A DNA stretch of 64,000 nucleotides. Origin: Cunninghamia lanceolata (taxonomy: Eukaryota; Streptophyta; Pinopsida; Cupressales; Cupressaceae). The notes under the pieces were generated by a model, which saw nothing but the letters and a program-made list of their open reading frames with translations, did not search any database and was not told where the DNA came from. Positions 46,340 to 58,059 of the stretch are shown here, piece after piece. The translations under genes and the position numbers were made by a program. Positions within the stretch are counted from its first letter, which is position 1. Each line of letters starts with the position of its first letter. The stretch covers positions 46,282,001 through 46,346,000 of the forward strand of contig BSBN01000809.1 in the NCBI GenBank assembly GCA_027924645.1. Direction: 5' to 3'.

Positions 46340-47027
46340 TGTTAGCGCCTGAATTGACTGGCAGTTTTTTGAGCAATTTTCATTCAGGCACTCTCCCTAA
46401 GTATCCAAAAAATGTTCTAAGTGTTGGACCTCCTCAGCAGTTTTCAGCTGCATCATCATATTTTCTTGAGGAGGAGGTCATCATCATCATGTTTCTTTCG
46501 ATGGTGGTCAGCATCATCATGTTCTCCGTCGACCGTTTTCTCATCGTCATCATCATATTGAAGTATCGGGTGATGTTTGGTTTTTATCCTGATGATGCTG
46601 ATGAGCTACAGTGCGCCCTGATCTGCTTGCGAGGGTGATTTTTCAAAGTCTCCGGTGATCTTCCATTTATCACCTTGCCCAGACATGATGATGATGTTGC
46701 CCCGATATTCTGAAGGGGTTATTCTCTAAGTTGTTCGACCTGACTTGTTTTTTCCTAAGGGTCGTCGTCATCATCATCATATTTCCTTTTATCACCGTGT
46801 TGCTTGCGAAGGTCATCATATTATCTGCATCATGATATTTCGCCGGGGTGATATTTTTATCATCGGGTGATCTTGGTTATGATCATCCTGATGATGATGT
46901 TGAAGAGTTCTGAGTGCGACCTGATATTCGCTAGGGTCATCATATTTTGAACGTCAGGATGATCTTAGTCAATATCATCCTGATGATGTTGTATCACTCG
47001 TTCGTTGTTTTGTCATCCTGATGATGC

Positions 47028-47626
47028 TGACGTCATCCTTATATCAGGGTGATATCTTTCTTTCTGCCTATCCGCATCATGATATTTTCGAAGGAGGGGG
47101 TGATATTTTCATATCACTCGAGTGTGTTTGTTCCAGCATCATGATGATGCTGATATCAAGGAGATATCCGTCTGCCGGCTTCGTGTGCTATCTAGAGGGG
47201 GTGATCTTTTCGAGCATCATCATATTCATCTATCGCCCCGATCTTACAGAGGAGCTACAGTGCAACCTGATATTTGCACATCAGGATGATATTTCCAAAT
47301 ATCCGGTTGTCTTCCGAATATCATCCTGATGTAAATATGATGATGACGTCATCAAGGTCCGGGGGGGGTCATATTTCTAACACTGATCATCTTGAGGAGA
47401 TCTCCCGACATTTGTAAACATGATGATGACGTCATCCGGATATGAGGAGGTGCGCAGTAGGCAGATATGATGATGACGTCAGCAGGATATGATGATGATG
47501 TCATTAGGATGTTCATCGGCCAGACTTTTGGTATAGGCTCAGCAGGAGGATGTTTCTCCGATGGATCAGGTTGTGCCGATGAAGGCGATTATCATGCGGT
47601 TGTATTGCAATATGATGATGACGTCA
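47028..47626 (+). promoter_or_regulatory. Five TGACGTCA sites in U3 of the 5' LTR
   Basis: Perfect 8-bp palindromes TGACGTCA lie at 47028, 47344, 47427, 47474 and 47619, four of them within a GATGATGACGTCA context. This is the full bZIP (CRE/TGA-factor) site. All five are kept in the 3' LTR at 52307, 52623, 52706, 52753 and 52898. They stand 114-712 bp upstream of the TATA box, in enhancer position. Confidence 0.85.
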
Positions 47627-47739
47627 GGGTGATATTTTGGGCAACAGGATATCATGTTGCTGGAGGATGATGATGATGAAGTCTTATACTAGTGTCGTCA
47701 GGAGCAAAAGCACCGACATGATATATGCTCATGACCTAG

Positions 47740-47748
47740 TATATAAAG
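47740..47748 (+). promoter_or_regulatory. TATA box of the gag-only element (5' LTR)
   Basis: TATATAAAG in CCTAGTATATAAAGTG, about 1400 bp into the LTR. The same sequence stands at 53019-53027 in the 3' LTR. Confidence 0.75.
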
Positions 47749-49035
47749 TGTTAAAGAGGTCATCGCGGGGTGCATGTGGGATAATGTTATCCTGCATATT
47801 CGAAATATCATGATGATGAATCTCGGCGGGAAGTGGTTGCGATTAACTGTCTGATGTTCTTCCCAAGGCCGCGGGTCGGTGCGCCATTAATGGCGATTGT
47901 TGCAGAGGTATGGGCGATGGCGTGGGCTGATCTAGTACCCGGTTGAAGATCTGGATCCCTAGGCAGTGGCGCAGGGCTCGAAAAATCTTCCTGTCTCCTC
48001 CCCTACCTGCTGCATTAATGTTTGAGCGCCATTTTTATGATACTGTATATCTGGCAGGATTTTTGGTCAACCTGGTAGTTAATGCTGAATACACTCTCCT
48101 GCTATATAATGCAGACGGTGTTATTCATTCAAGGTTGTTGAAAGTTAGTGATTTTTGGCTCTGTAATGCAAAACCAGCTGATCTGGTTGCTCTGTACAGT
48201 TTAAACTTGTGAGTTTATGTATCTCCTGTTGTACGATTTGGCATGAATCCACTGATTTCATGGTTGATCTTATATGAGTAATGCTATCTTAGCATGTGTT
48301 GTGTTAATTCTGTCTCCAGTATTGCATGTATTCTTCTTCTGGATCTGGATATTTGCGTAATGTTTAGATTCTAGAGCATAGAATTCCTATGTTGAATGTC
48401 TGATCTTTTAACTTCTGCTCAAGGGGCAGATTAAACTGTTTCCAGGTTGAACATTGGGAAGGGTATACTGCAGTAGGGATGCCATAAGTAGAGATAACTT
48501 AACACTCTTCATTGGGAGATATCTGTAAGGCAGATATCATGTGTATCCCCCTGAAATCCGGTTTTAGCTATTCATGCTGATCATTCACAGGTGTATGTCT
48601 ACCGACTCCAAGCCCTGGATAGGCACCAATCATGCTATGTTCTTGTGTTATACACCATGTCCAGCTTTGCATCCAAATTCATATCAAAACATTTCATACT
48701 TCCACCTGTTAGTTGTAGGAGTAGGATTAGGAACCCCCTGCATGCTCTCATACCCAACCAGACATCATGTCCAAGAATGTTGCCAGCCTTGTGATCTATC
48801 ATACAGATCTTGGTCCATACATGAGAGTATTCTGCCTGTTATTGTCAAGTTAGATCTTTCTATCTTTGAGCTAGTCAAGGTTACATCTTGAGTTATAGGG
48901 ATACCCCCCTTGGTGCGGCAGAACCAGAAGTGAAGGGGAGGAGCTCACGCAACCTCCTGTATTCAGTTGGCTGAATCTTCCTGTGCATTAGAACTGGCAA
49001 TCCCTAATGCTGATTCAGAAGAAATACCAACAAAA

Positions 49036-49208
49036 TGGCGACTCCGCTGGGGACTGAACAGTAAAAGTATTATCTAATTATCTCCAGCAATATATCTTGT
49101 GACCCATCCGAGTCACCAACAAAATGGCGACTCTACTGGGGATGGACTAAAAAATGATATACTTGTGGCCCATCCGAGTCACCAACAAAATGGCGACTCC
49201 GCTGGGGA
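49036..49208 (+). repeat. Primer binding site repeated three times
   Basis: TGGCGACTCCGCTGGGGA at 49036-49053, with one copy at 49125-49142 (two changes, TCTACT) and one at 49191-49208 (exact). The copies are 89 and 66 bp apart. The second and third are preceded by ACCAACAAAA, which copies the LTR end plus the first bases after it. A shortened fourth copy (TGGCGACTCTGC) is at 49385. The site resembles the type used by Ogre/Tat elements, for which an arginine tRNA is reported; I could not verify this. Confidence 0.88.
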
Positions 49209-49712
49209 GATCAATGTCATATCCATGAAAGTTTGAGTCCACAAGATTAAAAATTAGACCTGGAAACTGTTTGTTGCAGTAGAGAAAAAAGGTTGTATAT
49301 GTGACTCTGCTTGTGGATGATCCAGAATGAAAGAAATCAATCTGCAGCTTCAGCTTGTTTGAAGCTCATTCCTCTTCAAGGAGGTGGCGACTCTGCATCA
49401 AAGAACCTGATAAAAGAACAAAATCAGTCAGAGAAGAATTTACAGCTTCTGCAACATATCCAGGTATTTCATATTATTTGACAGATTCCCTATTTGGTGA
49501 GAAAGCACTGGTTAAAAGGGAACATTGGTGAAAACAGAGCTTGCATGCTTTCATTAGAACTTACACTGTATTTCAAAGGGCATGCAATGTTGTTCAAAAG
49601 ACTCATTTAAAGGACTTTAGGAAAGTTTAAAAAAACAGCCTAAACTTTGAGTGCCAAAAGTCATTGTTTGTAGAAAATCTGAGTAGAGAGGAGGGTTGCA
49701 ATAACATAAAGG
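49209..49712 (+). other. Leader of the gag-only element
   Basis: About 500 bp between the last primer site copy and gag, with no gene. Likely packaging region by position only. Confidence 0.5.
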
Positions 49713-51479
49713 ATGTATTACCTGCCTATGCACCCCTGTGAAGTGTCAAATGCAAAAATGTATAGTAGTCAGTCCCAACAATGTAATAAAAGAAGTTTCA
49801 ACATAGATAGATATAAGCCCATAGATTTTAGTGGCATTTGTGGCTATCCAAATGCCTTTCCACCTAAAATCAGAAATTTTTTGCCTAAATTTAAGGGTAT
49901 AAAGGATGAATCAGCTGAGAGACACTTGCAGCAGTTTATGAATGTGATAGATGACTTTGAGATTGACCATGAGGATGTGGTTATGAGATTATTTGTTCAA
50001 TCTCTAGATGAAGATGCAAGGGACTGGTTTTCCTACCTTCCAGCTCACTCTGTCAGCTCTTGGCATGGCTTTAAATCTGTATTTCTAGTACAGTATGGTG
50101 AAAGAGTTTCTGAATATGCAGCTATTAGTGACTTCATGTACATCCATATTGAAGAAGATGAGTTGATCCCAGCCTTTAACCTCAGATTTATGAGGGCATT
50201 GAATAGAATCCCAGAATGCATGAGACCTAATGATGCACTGTGCTTAGTTACCTACTTGGGAGCCTTTGATGGGAAAATGAGTTACAGATTAAGAGACAAG
50301 GAGCCCACCACATTGCATCAGGCACATCAGTTTGCATTAGATATTGAAAACAATTGGAGGTATGGAATATAAAAGGGTTATTTCTCTGAAAATTTTTGTT
50401 GTCCTGCAGCCCCCAATGTTAATGAAGGATTTAATTCAGGAATTGATAATGAATGTCATAGCACTCACACCCCTGTTGTCCCAGTTTTTGCATCATTCCA
50501 AGTAGATGATGTTTCTATCATAGAGGAGGATGTCCTTTTTTGCCCAGCAAGTGAAGTTGAAAATAATAATTTTTCAAGTAAAATTGGCATACCAGTCCTA
50601 AACAAAGAGCCTTCCTGTTTAAATGATCCAGTTGTGCAGAGTTCTGATCATATGGATCAAGAATCAATATCAGTTTCATCAGGAAGCATTGGAGGGCTGG
50701 AAAATGATGCAGATTGTTCAACTTCAGAGTGCATTGAAACAGTAGCAACCTTGTATATGGGGCAATCAGTTGATAAAAATGATATCCATGACCAGTGCAT
50801 GGATCAGGTTTGTTTTTCTTATGACTCTGGATCTGATAGTAATGAAGAAGAATTGGAATGTCATGAAGAAGAAGGAGAGGCCTTTGCAGTGAGTGTTAAT
50901 CCCCTTTATGATGAGCCTGCTGATGTATATGATGTTGTGAGTCTTGACTTTCAATGGTGCAGGATTAACCCTTTGTTTAAGGATGATGATACTGATTTGC
51001 AAGTTGTGAATAATGAATGTTCATCATCACCTGATTCAGACATGTGCAACATTGGGTGTGCGGATCAGGTTTTGTTTTCAAAATCAGTAGATATTAGGGG
51101 TCTCATATTTTCTGAGTATTTTGAATTGTTGGATCAGCTGGATGAGTACCTGATAATGTGCAGCAGTCAGATAAATGATAAAGAATGCCAAGAGCAGTAT
51201 GATGTACTGTCTGAGGGATATAACATACATGTGTTGCCTAATGTTGAAGAATATTATGTGTATGGTTATATGTCTAATTCTGAAATCCAAAATGACAGAG
51301 CTGAAAATGATGGTGGCAAGCTTTCAAAACTGGTGGAATATCTTTTTAAGCAGGTGACATTATGGGCAGATTATGCCAATCTTTTCAGTTGGGATTGGGA
51401 TCTTTCAGCTTGGAATCAGGCATTTGACAAGAAAAAATTATGGTTCTTCCTTTTTGGTTGCCCGGGGCCGCCAAAATGA
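49713..51479 (+). CDS. Gag-like protein of the gag-only element (one in-frame stop)
   Basis: A single frame of 588 codons from ATG 49713, interrupted only by TAA at 50370-50372. Residues about 45-215 form a Ty3-type gag core (retrotrans_gag): FLPKFKGIKDESAERHLQQF, DARDWFSYLP, FKSVFLVQYGE, and FNLRFMRALNRIP. From residue 220 on it is very acidic and Asp/Ser/Glu-rich, with two DQV-F repeats (MDQVCFSYDSGS and ADQVLFSKSVD). No CCHC knuckle, protease or RT motif follows. The protein would build particles around the element's RNA. Whether the TAA is read through or is a late mutation cannot be told. Confidence 0.88.
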
Positions 51480-51618
51480 TGTTTAAAAATAATAAGTTTG
51501 GTGATGCAGATCAATATAACATCATGACTCTGTGCCCAATGGACAAGGGACTGGTCTGCATCCCAGAGATCTGGTTCTCGCTGCAGGTTTTCACCTGCAC
51601 GTCCCCAGACAGAGCCAC
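51480..51618 (+). other. End of internal region of the gag-only element, purine tract not seen
   Basis: 139 bp before the 3' LTR. The expected polypurine tract just before TGTTAG is missing; the last bases are CCCCAGACAGAGCCAC. A GCAGGT/ACCTGC hairpin lies at about 51583-51598. Confidence 0.6.
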
Positions 51619-54311
51619 TGTTAGCGCCTGAATTGACTGGCAGTTTTTTAAGCAATTTTCATTCAGGCACTCTCCCTAAGTATCCAAAAAATGTTCTAAG
51701 TGTTGGACCTCCTCAGCAGTTTTCAGCTGCATCATCATATTTTCTTGAGGAGGAGGTCATCATCATCATGTTTCTTTCGATGGTGGTCAGCATCATCATG
51801 TTCTCCATCGACCGTTTTCTCATCGTCATCATCATATTGAAGTATCAGGTGATGTTTGGTTTTTATCCTAATGATGCTGATGAGCTACAGTGCGCCCTGA
51901 TCTGCTTGCGAGGGTGATTTTTCAAAGTCTCCGGTGATCTTCCATTTATCACCTTGCCCAGACATGATGATGATGTTGCCCCGATATTCTGAAGGGGTTA
52001 TTCTCTAAGTTGTTCGACCTGACTTGTTTTTTCCTAAGGGTCGTCGTCATCATCATCATATTTCCTTTTATCACCGTGTTGCTTGCGAAGGTCATCATAT
52101 TATCTGCATCATGATATTTCACCGGGGTGATATTTTTATCATCGGGTGATCTTGGTTATGATCATCCTGATGATGATGTTGAAGAGTTCTGAGTGCGACT
52201 CGATATTCGCTAGGGTCATCATATTTTGAACGTCAGGATGATCTTAGTCAATATCATCCTGATGATGTTGTATCACTCGTTCGTTGTTTTGTCATCCTGA
52301 TGATGCTGACGTCATCCTTATATCAGGGTGATATCTTTCTTTCTGCCTATCCGCATCATGATATTTTCGAAGGAGGGGGTGATATTTTCATATCACTCGA
52401 GTGTGTTTGTTCCAGCATCATGATGATGCTGATATCAAGGAGATATCCGCCTGCCAGCTTTGTGCGCTATCTAGAGGGGGTGATCTTTTCGAGCATCATC
52501 ATATTCATCTATCACCCCGATCTTACAGAGGAGCTACAGTGCAACCTGATATTTGCACATCAGGATGATATTTCCAAATATCCGGTTGTCTTCCGAATAT
52601 CATCCTGATGTAAATATGATGATGACGTCATCAAGGTCCGGGGGGGGTCATATTTCTAACACTGATCATCTTGAGGAGATCTCCCGACATTTGCAAACAT
52701 GATGATGACGTCATCCGGATATGAGGAGGTGCGCAGTAGGCAGATATGATGATGACGTCAGCAGGATATGATGATGATGTCATCAGGATGTTCATCGGCC
52801 AGACTTTTGGTATAGGCTCAGCAGGAGGATGTTTCTCCGATGGATCAGGTTGTGCCGATGAAGGCGATTATCATGCGGTTGTATTGCAATATGATGATGA
52901 CGTCAGGGTGATATTTCGGGCAACAGGATATCATGCTGCTGGAGGATGATGATGATGAAGTCTTATACTAGTGTCGTCAGGAGCAAAAGCACCGACATGA
53001 TATATGCTCATGACCTAGTATATAAAGTGTTAAAGAGGTCATCGCGGGGTGCATGTGGGATAATGTTATCCTGCATATTCGAAATATCATGATGATGAAT
53101 CTCGGTGGGAAGTGGTTGCGATTAACTGTCTGATGTTCTTCCCAAGGCCGCGGGTTGGTGCGCCATTAATGGCGATTGTTGCAGAGGTATGGGCGATGGC
53201 GTGGGCTGATCTAGTACCCGGTTGAAGATCTGGATCCCTAGGCAGTGGCGCAGGGCTCGAAAAATCTTCCTGTCTCCTCCCCTACCTGCTGCATTAATGT
53301 TTGAGCGCCATTTTTATGATACTATATATCTGGCGGGATTTTTGGTCAACCTGGTAGTTAATGCTGAATACACTCTCCTGCTATATAATGCAGACGGTGT
53401 TATTCATTCAAGGTTGTTGAAAGTTAGTGATTTTTGGCTCTGTAATGCAAAACCAGCTGATCTGGTTGCTCTGTACAGTTTAAACTTGTGAGTTTATGTA
53501 TCTCCTGTTGTACGATTTGGCATGAATCCACTGATTTCATGGTTGATCTTATATGAGTAATGCTATCTTAGCATGTGTTGTGTTAATTCTGTCTCCAGTA
53601 TTGCATGTATTCTTCTTCTGGATCTGGATATTTGCGTAATGTTTAGATTCTAGAGCATAGAATTCCTATGTTGAATGTCTGATCTTTTAACTTCTGCTCA
53701 AGGGGCAGATTAAACTGTTTCCAGGTTGAACATTGGGAAGGGTATACTGCAGTAGGGATGCCATAAGTAGAGATAACTTAACACTCTTTATTGGGAGATA
53801 TCTGTAAGGCAGATATCATGTGTATCCCCCTGAAATCCGGTTTTATCTATTCATGCTGATCATTCACAGGTGTATGTCTACCGACTCCAAGCCCTGGATA
53901 GGCACCAATCATGCTGTGTTCTTGTGTTATACACCATGTCCAGCTTTGCATCCAAATTCATATCAAAACATTTCATACTTCCACCTGTTAGTTGTAGGAG
54001 TAGGATTAGGAACCCCCTGCATGCTCTCATACCCAACCAGACATCATGTCCAAGAATGTTGCCAGCCTTGTGATCTATCATACAGATCTTGGTCCATACA
54101 TGAGAGTATTCTGCCTGTTATTGTCAAGTTAGATCTTTCTATCTTTGAGCTAGTCAAGGTTACATCTTGAGTTATAGGGATACCCCCCTTGGTGCGGCAG
54201 AACCAGAAGTGAAGGGGAGGAGCTCACGCAACCTCCTGTATTCAGTTGGCTGAATCTACCTGTGCATTAGAACTGGCAATCCCTAATGCTGATTCAGAAG
54301 AAATACCAACA
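51619..54311 (+). repeat. 3' LTR of the gag-only element
   Basis: Aligns to the 5' LTR at a constant offset of 5279 bp. Most of the differences I noted are C/T or G/A. The five TGACGTCA sites and the TATA box are all kept. Confidence 0.95.
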
Positions 54312-54316
54312 AGTCT
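54312..54316. repeat. Target site duplication AGTCT (right)
   Basis: Matches 46335-46339. Confidence 0.95.
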
Positions 54317-54722
54317 ACCTTTCAAGAAAAACAAATCCCCTCTTTGCGTAAGGTCATTTGTCTACCCCAAACAAAGAAAAACATCCCTTTGTGCCAACTC
54401 AAATTCTAGATCTTATCTAAAAGCTCAATTTGTGAAACATCAAGAACATCATCCTGGTCATCTCAATCAATATCAAAACATCAAATTCAAAATCCCTTTT
54501 TCATCATCCATCTTTGGTCCAAAATTTGTGCAAAAAAAAGAAAAAAATCAATATCAGCCATTCATATCATCCTTAGGATAAAGCCTTTGGAAAGACATAT
54601 CGATCTTCACCACATTCTCTTTTCTACTCCCCATCCATCTTTGGGTCCAACAAAATCAATCCGATTCTGTAAGGTCTCCATACCCATCTCATCCTACATC
54701 TAGAAATCAACCCCATACGCGT
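54317..54722 (+). other. Leader of the Tat element, second part
   Basis: Continues the leader broken at 46339. About 400 bp of AT- and C-rich DNA before the first gag ATG at 54723. No gene. Confidence 0.55.
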
Positions 54723-56847
54723 ATGCCCACCACGAGATCACAACATAAAAAGAATCAAGAAATGGCGGAACATTGGCAATTTGGCATGCCTAACACCGAT
54801 AGCTACAATAGACCCATCAATCCAAATCCACCTACATATTCCTACATCCCCCCATATGGTCCTAATGAGAATCCCTTCAGTTACTTACGACAAACACAAC
54901 CATCACCCCCCACCACCACCAACACAAAACATCCCTGCTATGTCCCACGATGATCTAGAGGTCTTGAGCTTTATGCAAGACGCTGATAACATGGACCTAC
55001 TAGATAAAATCCTGAGATTAGACCCAAATCAATATCTTTATTATCTCCTCAAGATTGGTGCCCAACTTCCCCCCATCATGATGTCCTCGCAACCATCCAT
55101 CTCTACAATCGCTCCTACCCTATCAAATACCCAAGCATCTACCTCACATACTCAACCTACCGCCTCTCAAACATCAACACCTACCGTATCCACCACTCCC
55201 ACAAGCTCAACCATGACCACATCTACCATTTCCACAAATCCCACCGCTCCTCCCGTTTCCCAACCTATTATCACATCCACTACCACTACTACCACAAACT
55301 CTTCCGTCCCACAAATCACCCTAAGCATACAAGGGAACACCACATAGGCAAGTACCTCCACAACTATGCCTCCACCCAATCCCTAAACCATAGCATATCT
55401 ACAACAACTGTTCTCACGACCACCTCGTAATACATCCAACCAATCCAACGTCCACCTACCCAACGCCAATACATCCAACATCACGTACCCCCATAATCCT
55501 ATAAATCAACACAATCCAAATCCCCAAATACCACCACATGTTCTCCAACAACTCTACGCACACCAACAACAGCAGGCACCAATCCATTCAAACCCCAACC
55601 CACAACACCAACATCTCAATCAAACCAATCTCCAACATCAACTCCCATCCCACCTCTAATATCTCACCAATCAACAACCCTACACATTCCAACCGCAACA
55701 ACCACAGGATTTCAACACCGTCCTACAAGGCTTAATCCAAAAGGTGGATGACCTACAAACTGGGGGCAAACACAAATACTATTCTTTTGAGGATATTTGC
55801 CCCTACCCATTTGACTGCACATTGTACATGCGTCCTTTCCCCAAAAACATTGAAACGCCAAAATTCAACAAATACAAGGGAAAGGGAGACCCTAGGGACC
55901 ACCTTAGGGAGTTCTACATTGCTTGCCTAGAAGTCTCTAACAACGACACATATCTTATGAGACTCTTCCCAAGAAGCCTTGGTGGCCAAGCCGCTGAGTG
56001 GTTCGCCCATCTTCCACCTGGTATTCGAACATTCCCTGAGCTCGCAGAGAAGTTTGTAAATCACTTCTCTTACAACTTTGAACATGAGGTGTCTATGACA
56101 GACCTCTGCAACACCAAACAAAAGAACGGAAAAGCTTTTGCCTCTTTCTTACAATGGTGGAGGGGCTTGGCAAGTAAACTCCCATGGCCTATTCCTGAGA
56201 AACAACTTGTCACCATGTTTGTGGCCAATCTCAATCAGGAACTAGGGTTTCAATTACAAATTCATTGCGCATCCACCTTTGTAGAAGTTATCGACAAAGG
56301 CACGACTATCAAACAAGCCCTCATTGCCAAGGGCTCTATCAAACTATACGACCATAAATCCAACAACAACAATCACAACAACAACAACAACAACTACAAG
56401 ACCAACCACAACACCCCCAATACCAACAACAATACCAACACACAATCCAACGATAAATCATGCTATTGGGGGAAGAACAAAAATAATCTGAATGACGGTG
56501 TCATAGATGTGAAAGCCATCCAACATGTCCAAAACCAAACACTTGCACACACATATGCAGCAAACGCAAACAACCCAAGAGGACCAAATAAACCACGCAA
56601 ACCTCGCAGAAATTTCACACCATTAGCAGAACCCATCGAGGACATCCTTGATAGATGTCTCAAACAAGGAGCAATCACACTCCCACCTGTTCGACCACAT
56701 CAAGACAATGAACTCAAAGCGGCATGGTGTAATGAAAATGACTACTGCGAATACCACCACGTGGCGGGCCATAAAACAGCTGACTATATGCAACTAAAAC
56801 ATTACATCCAAGACCTCATAGACCAAAATCTCGTCAGCCTCGAGTAA
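54723..56847 (+). pseudogene. Gag of the Tat element
   Basis: The start at 54723 (MPTTRSQHKKNQEMAEHW) is in one frame. Near 54900 reading moves to another frame, which runs to 56847 with stops at 55345, 55384 and 55659. The N-terminal third is rich in Pro, Thr, Gln and Asn. The gag core lies at about 55744-56350: FNKYKGKGDPRDHLREF, LMRLFPRSLGGQAAEWF, and FVNHFSYNF. A run of Asn/His follows (56355-56460). At the end is CEYHHVAGHKTADYMQLKH, with the C-x2-H pattern kept in this family. It would form the particle. Confidence 0.88.
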
Positions 56848-57179
56848 AGTGCCCAACCATCACCAAATGCTAACCTTGGAGCTTACAAGGATCCTTTACC
56901 CAACCATAACAAAGCTTCATCATCCAACCAAGCATACAATGTCACTCCACCACCCACACACTATGACTCCATTGTAGGCCGCATCGAACCCTCATCCCAC
57001 CATGTCAACACAATCACCATTCGGGCACAAGCACTCGATTGCACTATGACAACCCGTCAGGGTCGTATATCTATCCGCACCGCCCCTCCTACTGACCAAA
57101 CACCTGCATCCACATCCGATCCCCTCCCCCCTCGTCCAACCGCCCGTCCATCACCCGCCACTCGATATAACCTCCTAGA
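56848..57179 (+). other. Gag-protease linker
   Basis: About 330 bp, Pro/Ser/Thr-rich in the gag frame, with no domain. A frame change to the protease frame occurs near 57180. Confidence 0.55.
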
Positions 57180-57776
57180 GCATCTAGGAAAGACACCATC
57201 CTTGAGCTGCTTCGCACATCACCCCGCCACAAGGACGTCCTCGACAAAGACCTTTTAGAAACACAAGTCCCTATAAACTTGGATGTCAATCAATTTCAAG
57301 CCATGCTCGGCCATATTGCCACATTGCACCATCTCACATTCTCTGAAAAAGATCTCCCCGCTTCTGAACATCTACATAATGATGCACTACACATCAAGGT
57401 CCGCATTCACAAACATACCATCAAAAGAGTCCTAATAGATGGTGGCTCCGACCTAAATATATGCACTCTAAATTTGTTAAAACACTTGGGGTACTCAGAT
57501 GTGGTTGTGGATCATAGCGAGTGCATCACAATCAAAGGATATGATGACACCGAGAGGCTATCCGAGGGCACTATAAAGCTCCCTATTCAAGTGGGACAGA
57601 AAATCCTCGAAACCAAATGTCAAGTTCTGGATCTTGACCTCCCCTATAACATTCTTCTCAGCAAACCATGGATTCATGCCATGCAAGCTGTCCCATCCAC
57701 CTTCCATCAATGTCTCCAATTCCCCCACAACGGCATAGAAGTCACTATCCGACCCTCGTCCCTTCCAATGCTGTAG
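57180..57776 (+). pseudogene. Aspartic protease of the Tat element
   Basis: The frame reads DTILELLRTSPRHKDVL before the protease proper. The active site is VLIDGGSDLNIC. This D-G-G-S form in place of D-[ST]-G is known for Tat elements. LLKHLGY and the second conserved block NILLSKPWIHAMQAVPS follow, which is close to the Tat consensus LGRPWLH.MKAVPS. It would cut the polyprotein. The frame is open from about 57180 to 57776 and differs from the frame of gag and of RT. Confidence 0.85.
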
Positions 57777-58059
57777 TTTTCTGGAAGGCCACAACCAAAC
57801 CTTTTGTCCTTATAATAAAGCCACCATCCAAATCAATCCTACGGCTTCCACCTCATACATAGACCCTGCCAACATCACCACCACTTCATCCCAAGCACCT
57901 CCACCACCCGAGGTCAAGATCCAACTTAGTGACAAAGGATGTGGGGAATATAACCTGCACAGCAACCTTTGTGTAGGCACACTACCCAATCCCAAAACCT
58001 TTGGCACCCCCACAACAGAGGTAGCCAACACAGTCATCATCAAGTGCAAACCCTCGCCT
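57777..58059 (+). other. Linker after protease
   Basis: Readable pieces in the pol frame (for example CVGTLPNPKTFGTPTTEV near 57970) continue the polyprotein, with stops before them. Confidence 0.5.

Larger units (their letters stand above)
46340..49032 (+). repeat. 5' LTR of the gag-only element
   Basis: Begins TGTTAGCGCCTGAATTG and ends AATACCAACA. The first 1.4 kb (U3) is full of GATGAT/ATCATC words and contains five TGACGTCA sites. The TATA box is at 47740. Small open frames in it (for example 47943-48212) occur in both LTRs with no family pattern and are not taken as genes. Confidence 0.95.
46340..54311 (+). mobile_element. Complete gag-only LTR retrotransposon nested in the Tat leader
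   Basis: It has two LTRs of 2693 bp (46340-49032 and 51619-54311) with TG...CA ends and no indel between them, flanked by AGTCT on both sides. Between the LTRs, 2586 bp hold a repeated primer binding site (49036, 49125, 49191) and one ORF (49713-51479) for a gag-like protein. No protease, RT, RNase H or integrase is present. It must therefore have been moved with enzymes from another element. This is the arrangement described as TR-GAG. By eye I count about 24 differences between the LTRs (under 1 percent), so the insertion is young compared with its host element. Confidence 0.95.

Noticed and set aside
47943..48212. 89-codon open frame in the LTR, repeated at 53222
   Set aside because: Present in both LTRs because the LTRs are copies; no family pattern, no start context. 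Treated as chance, though it is open in both.
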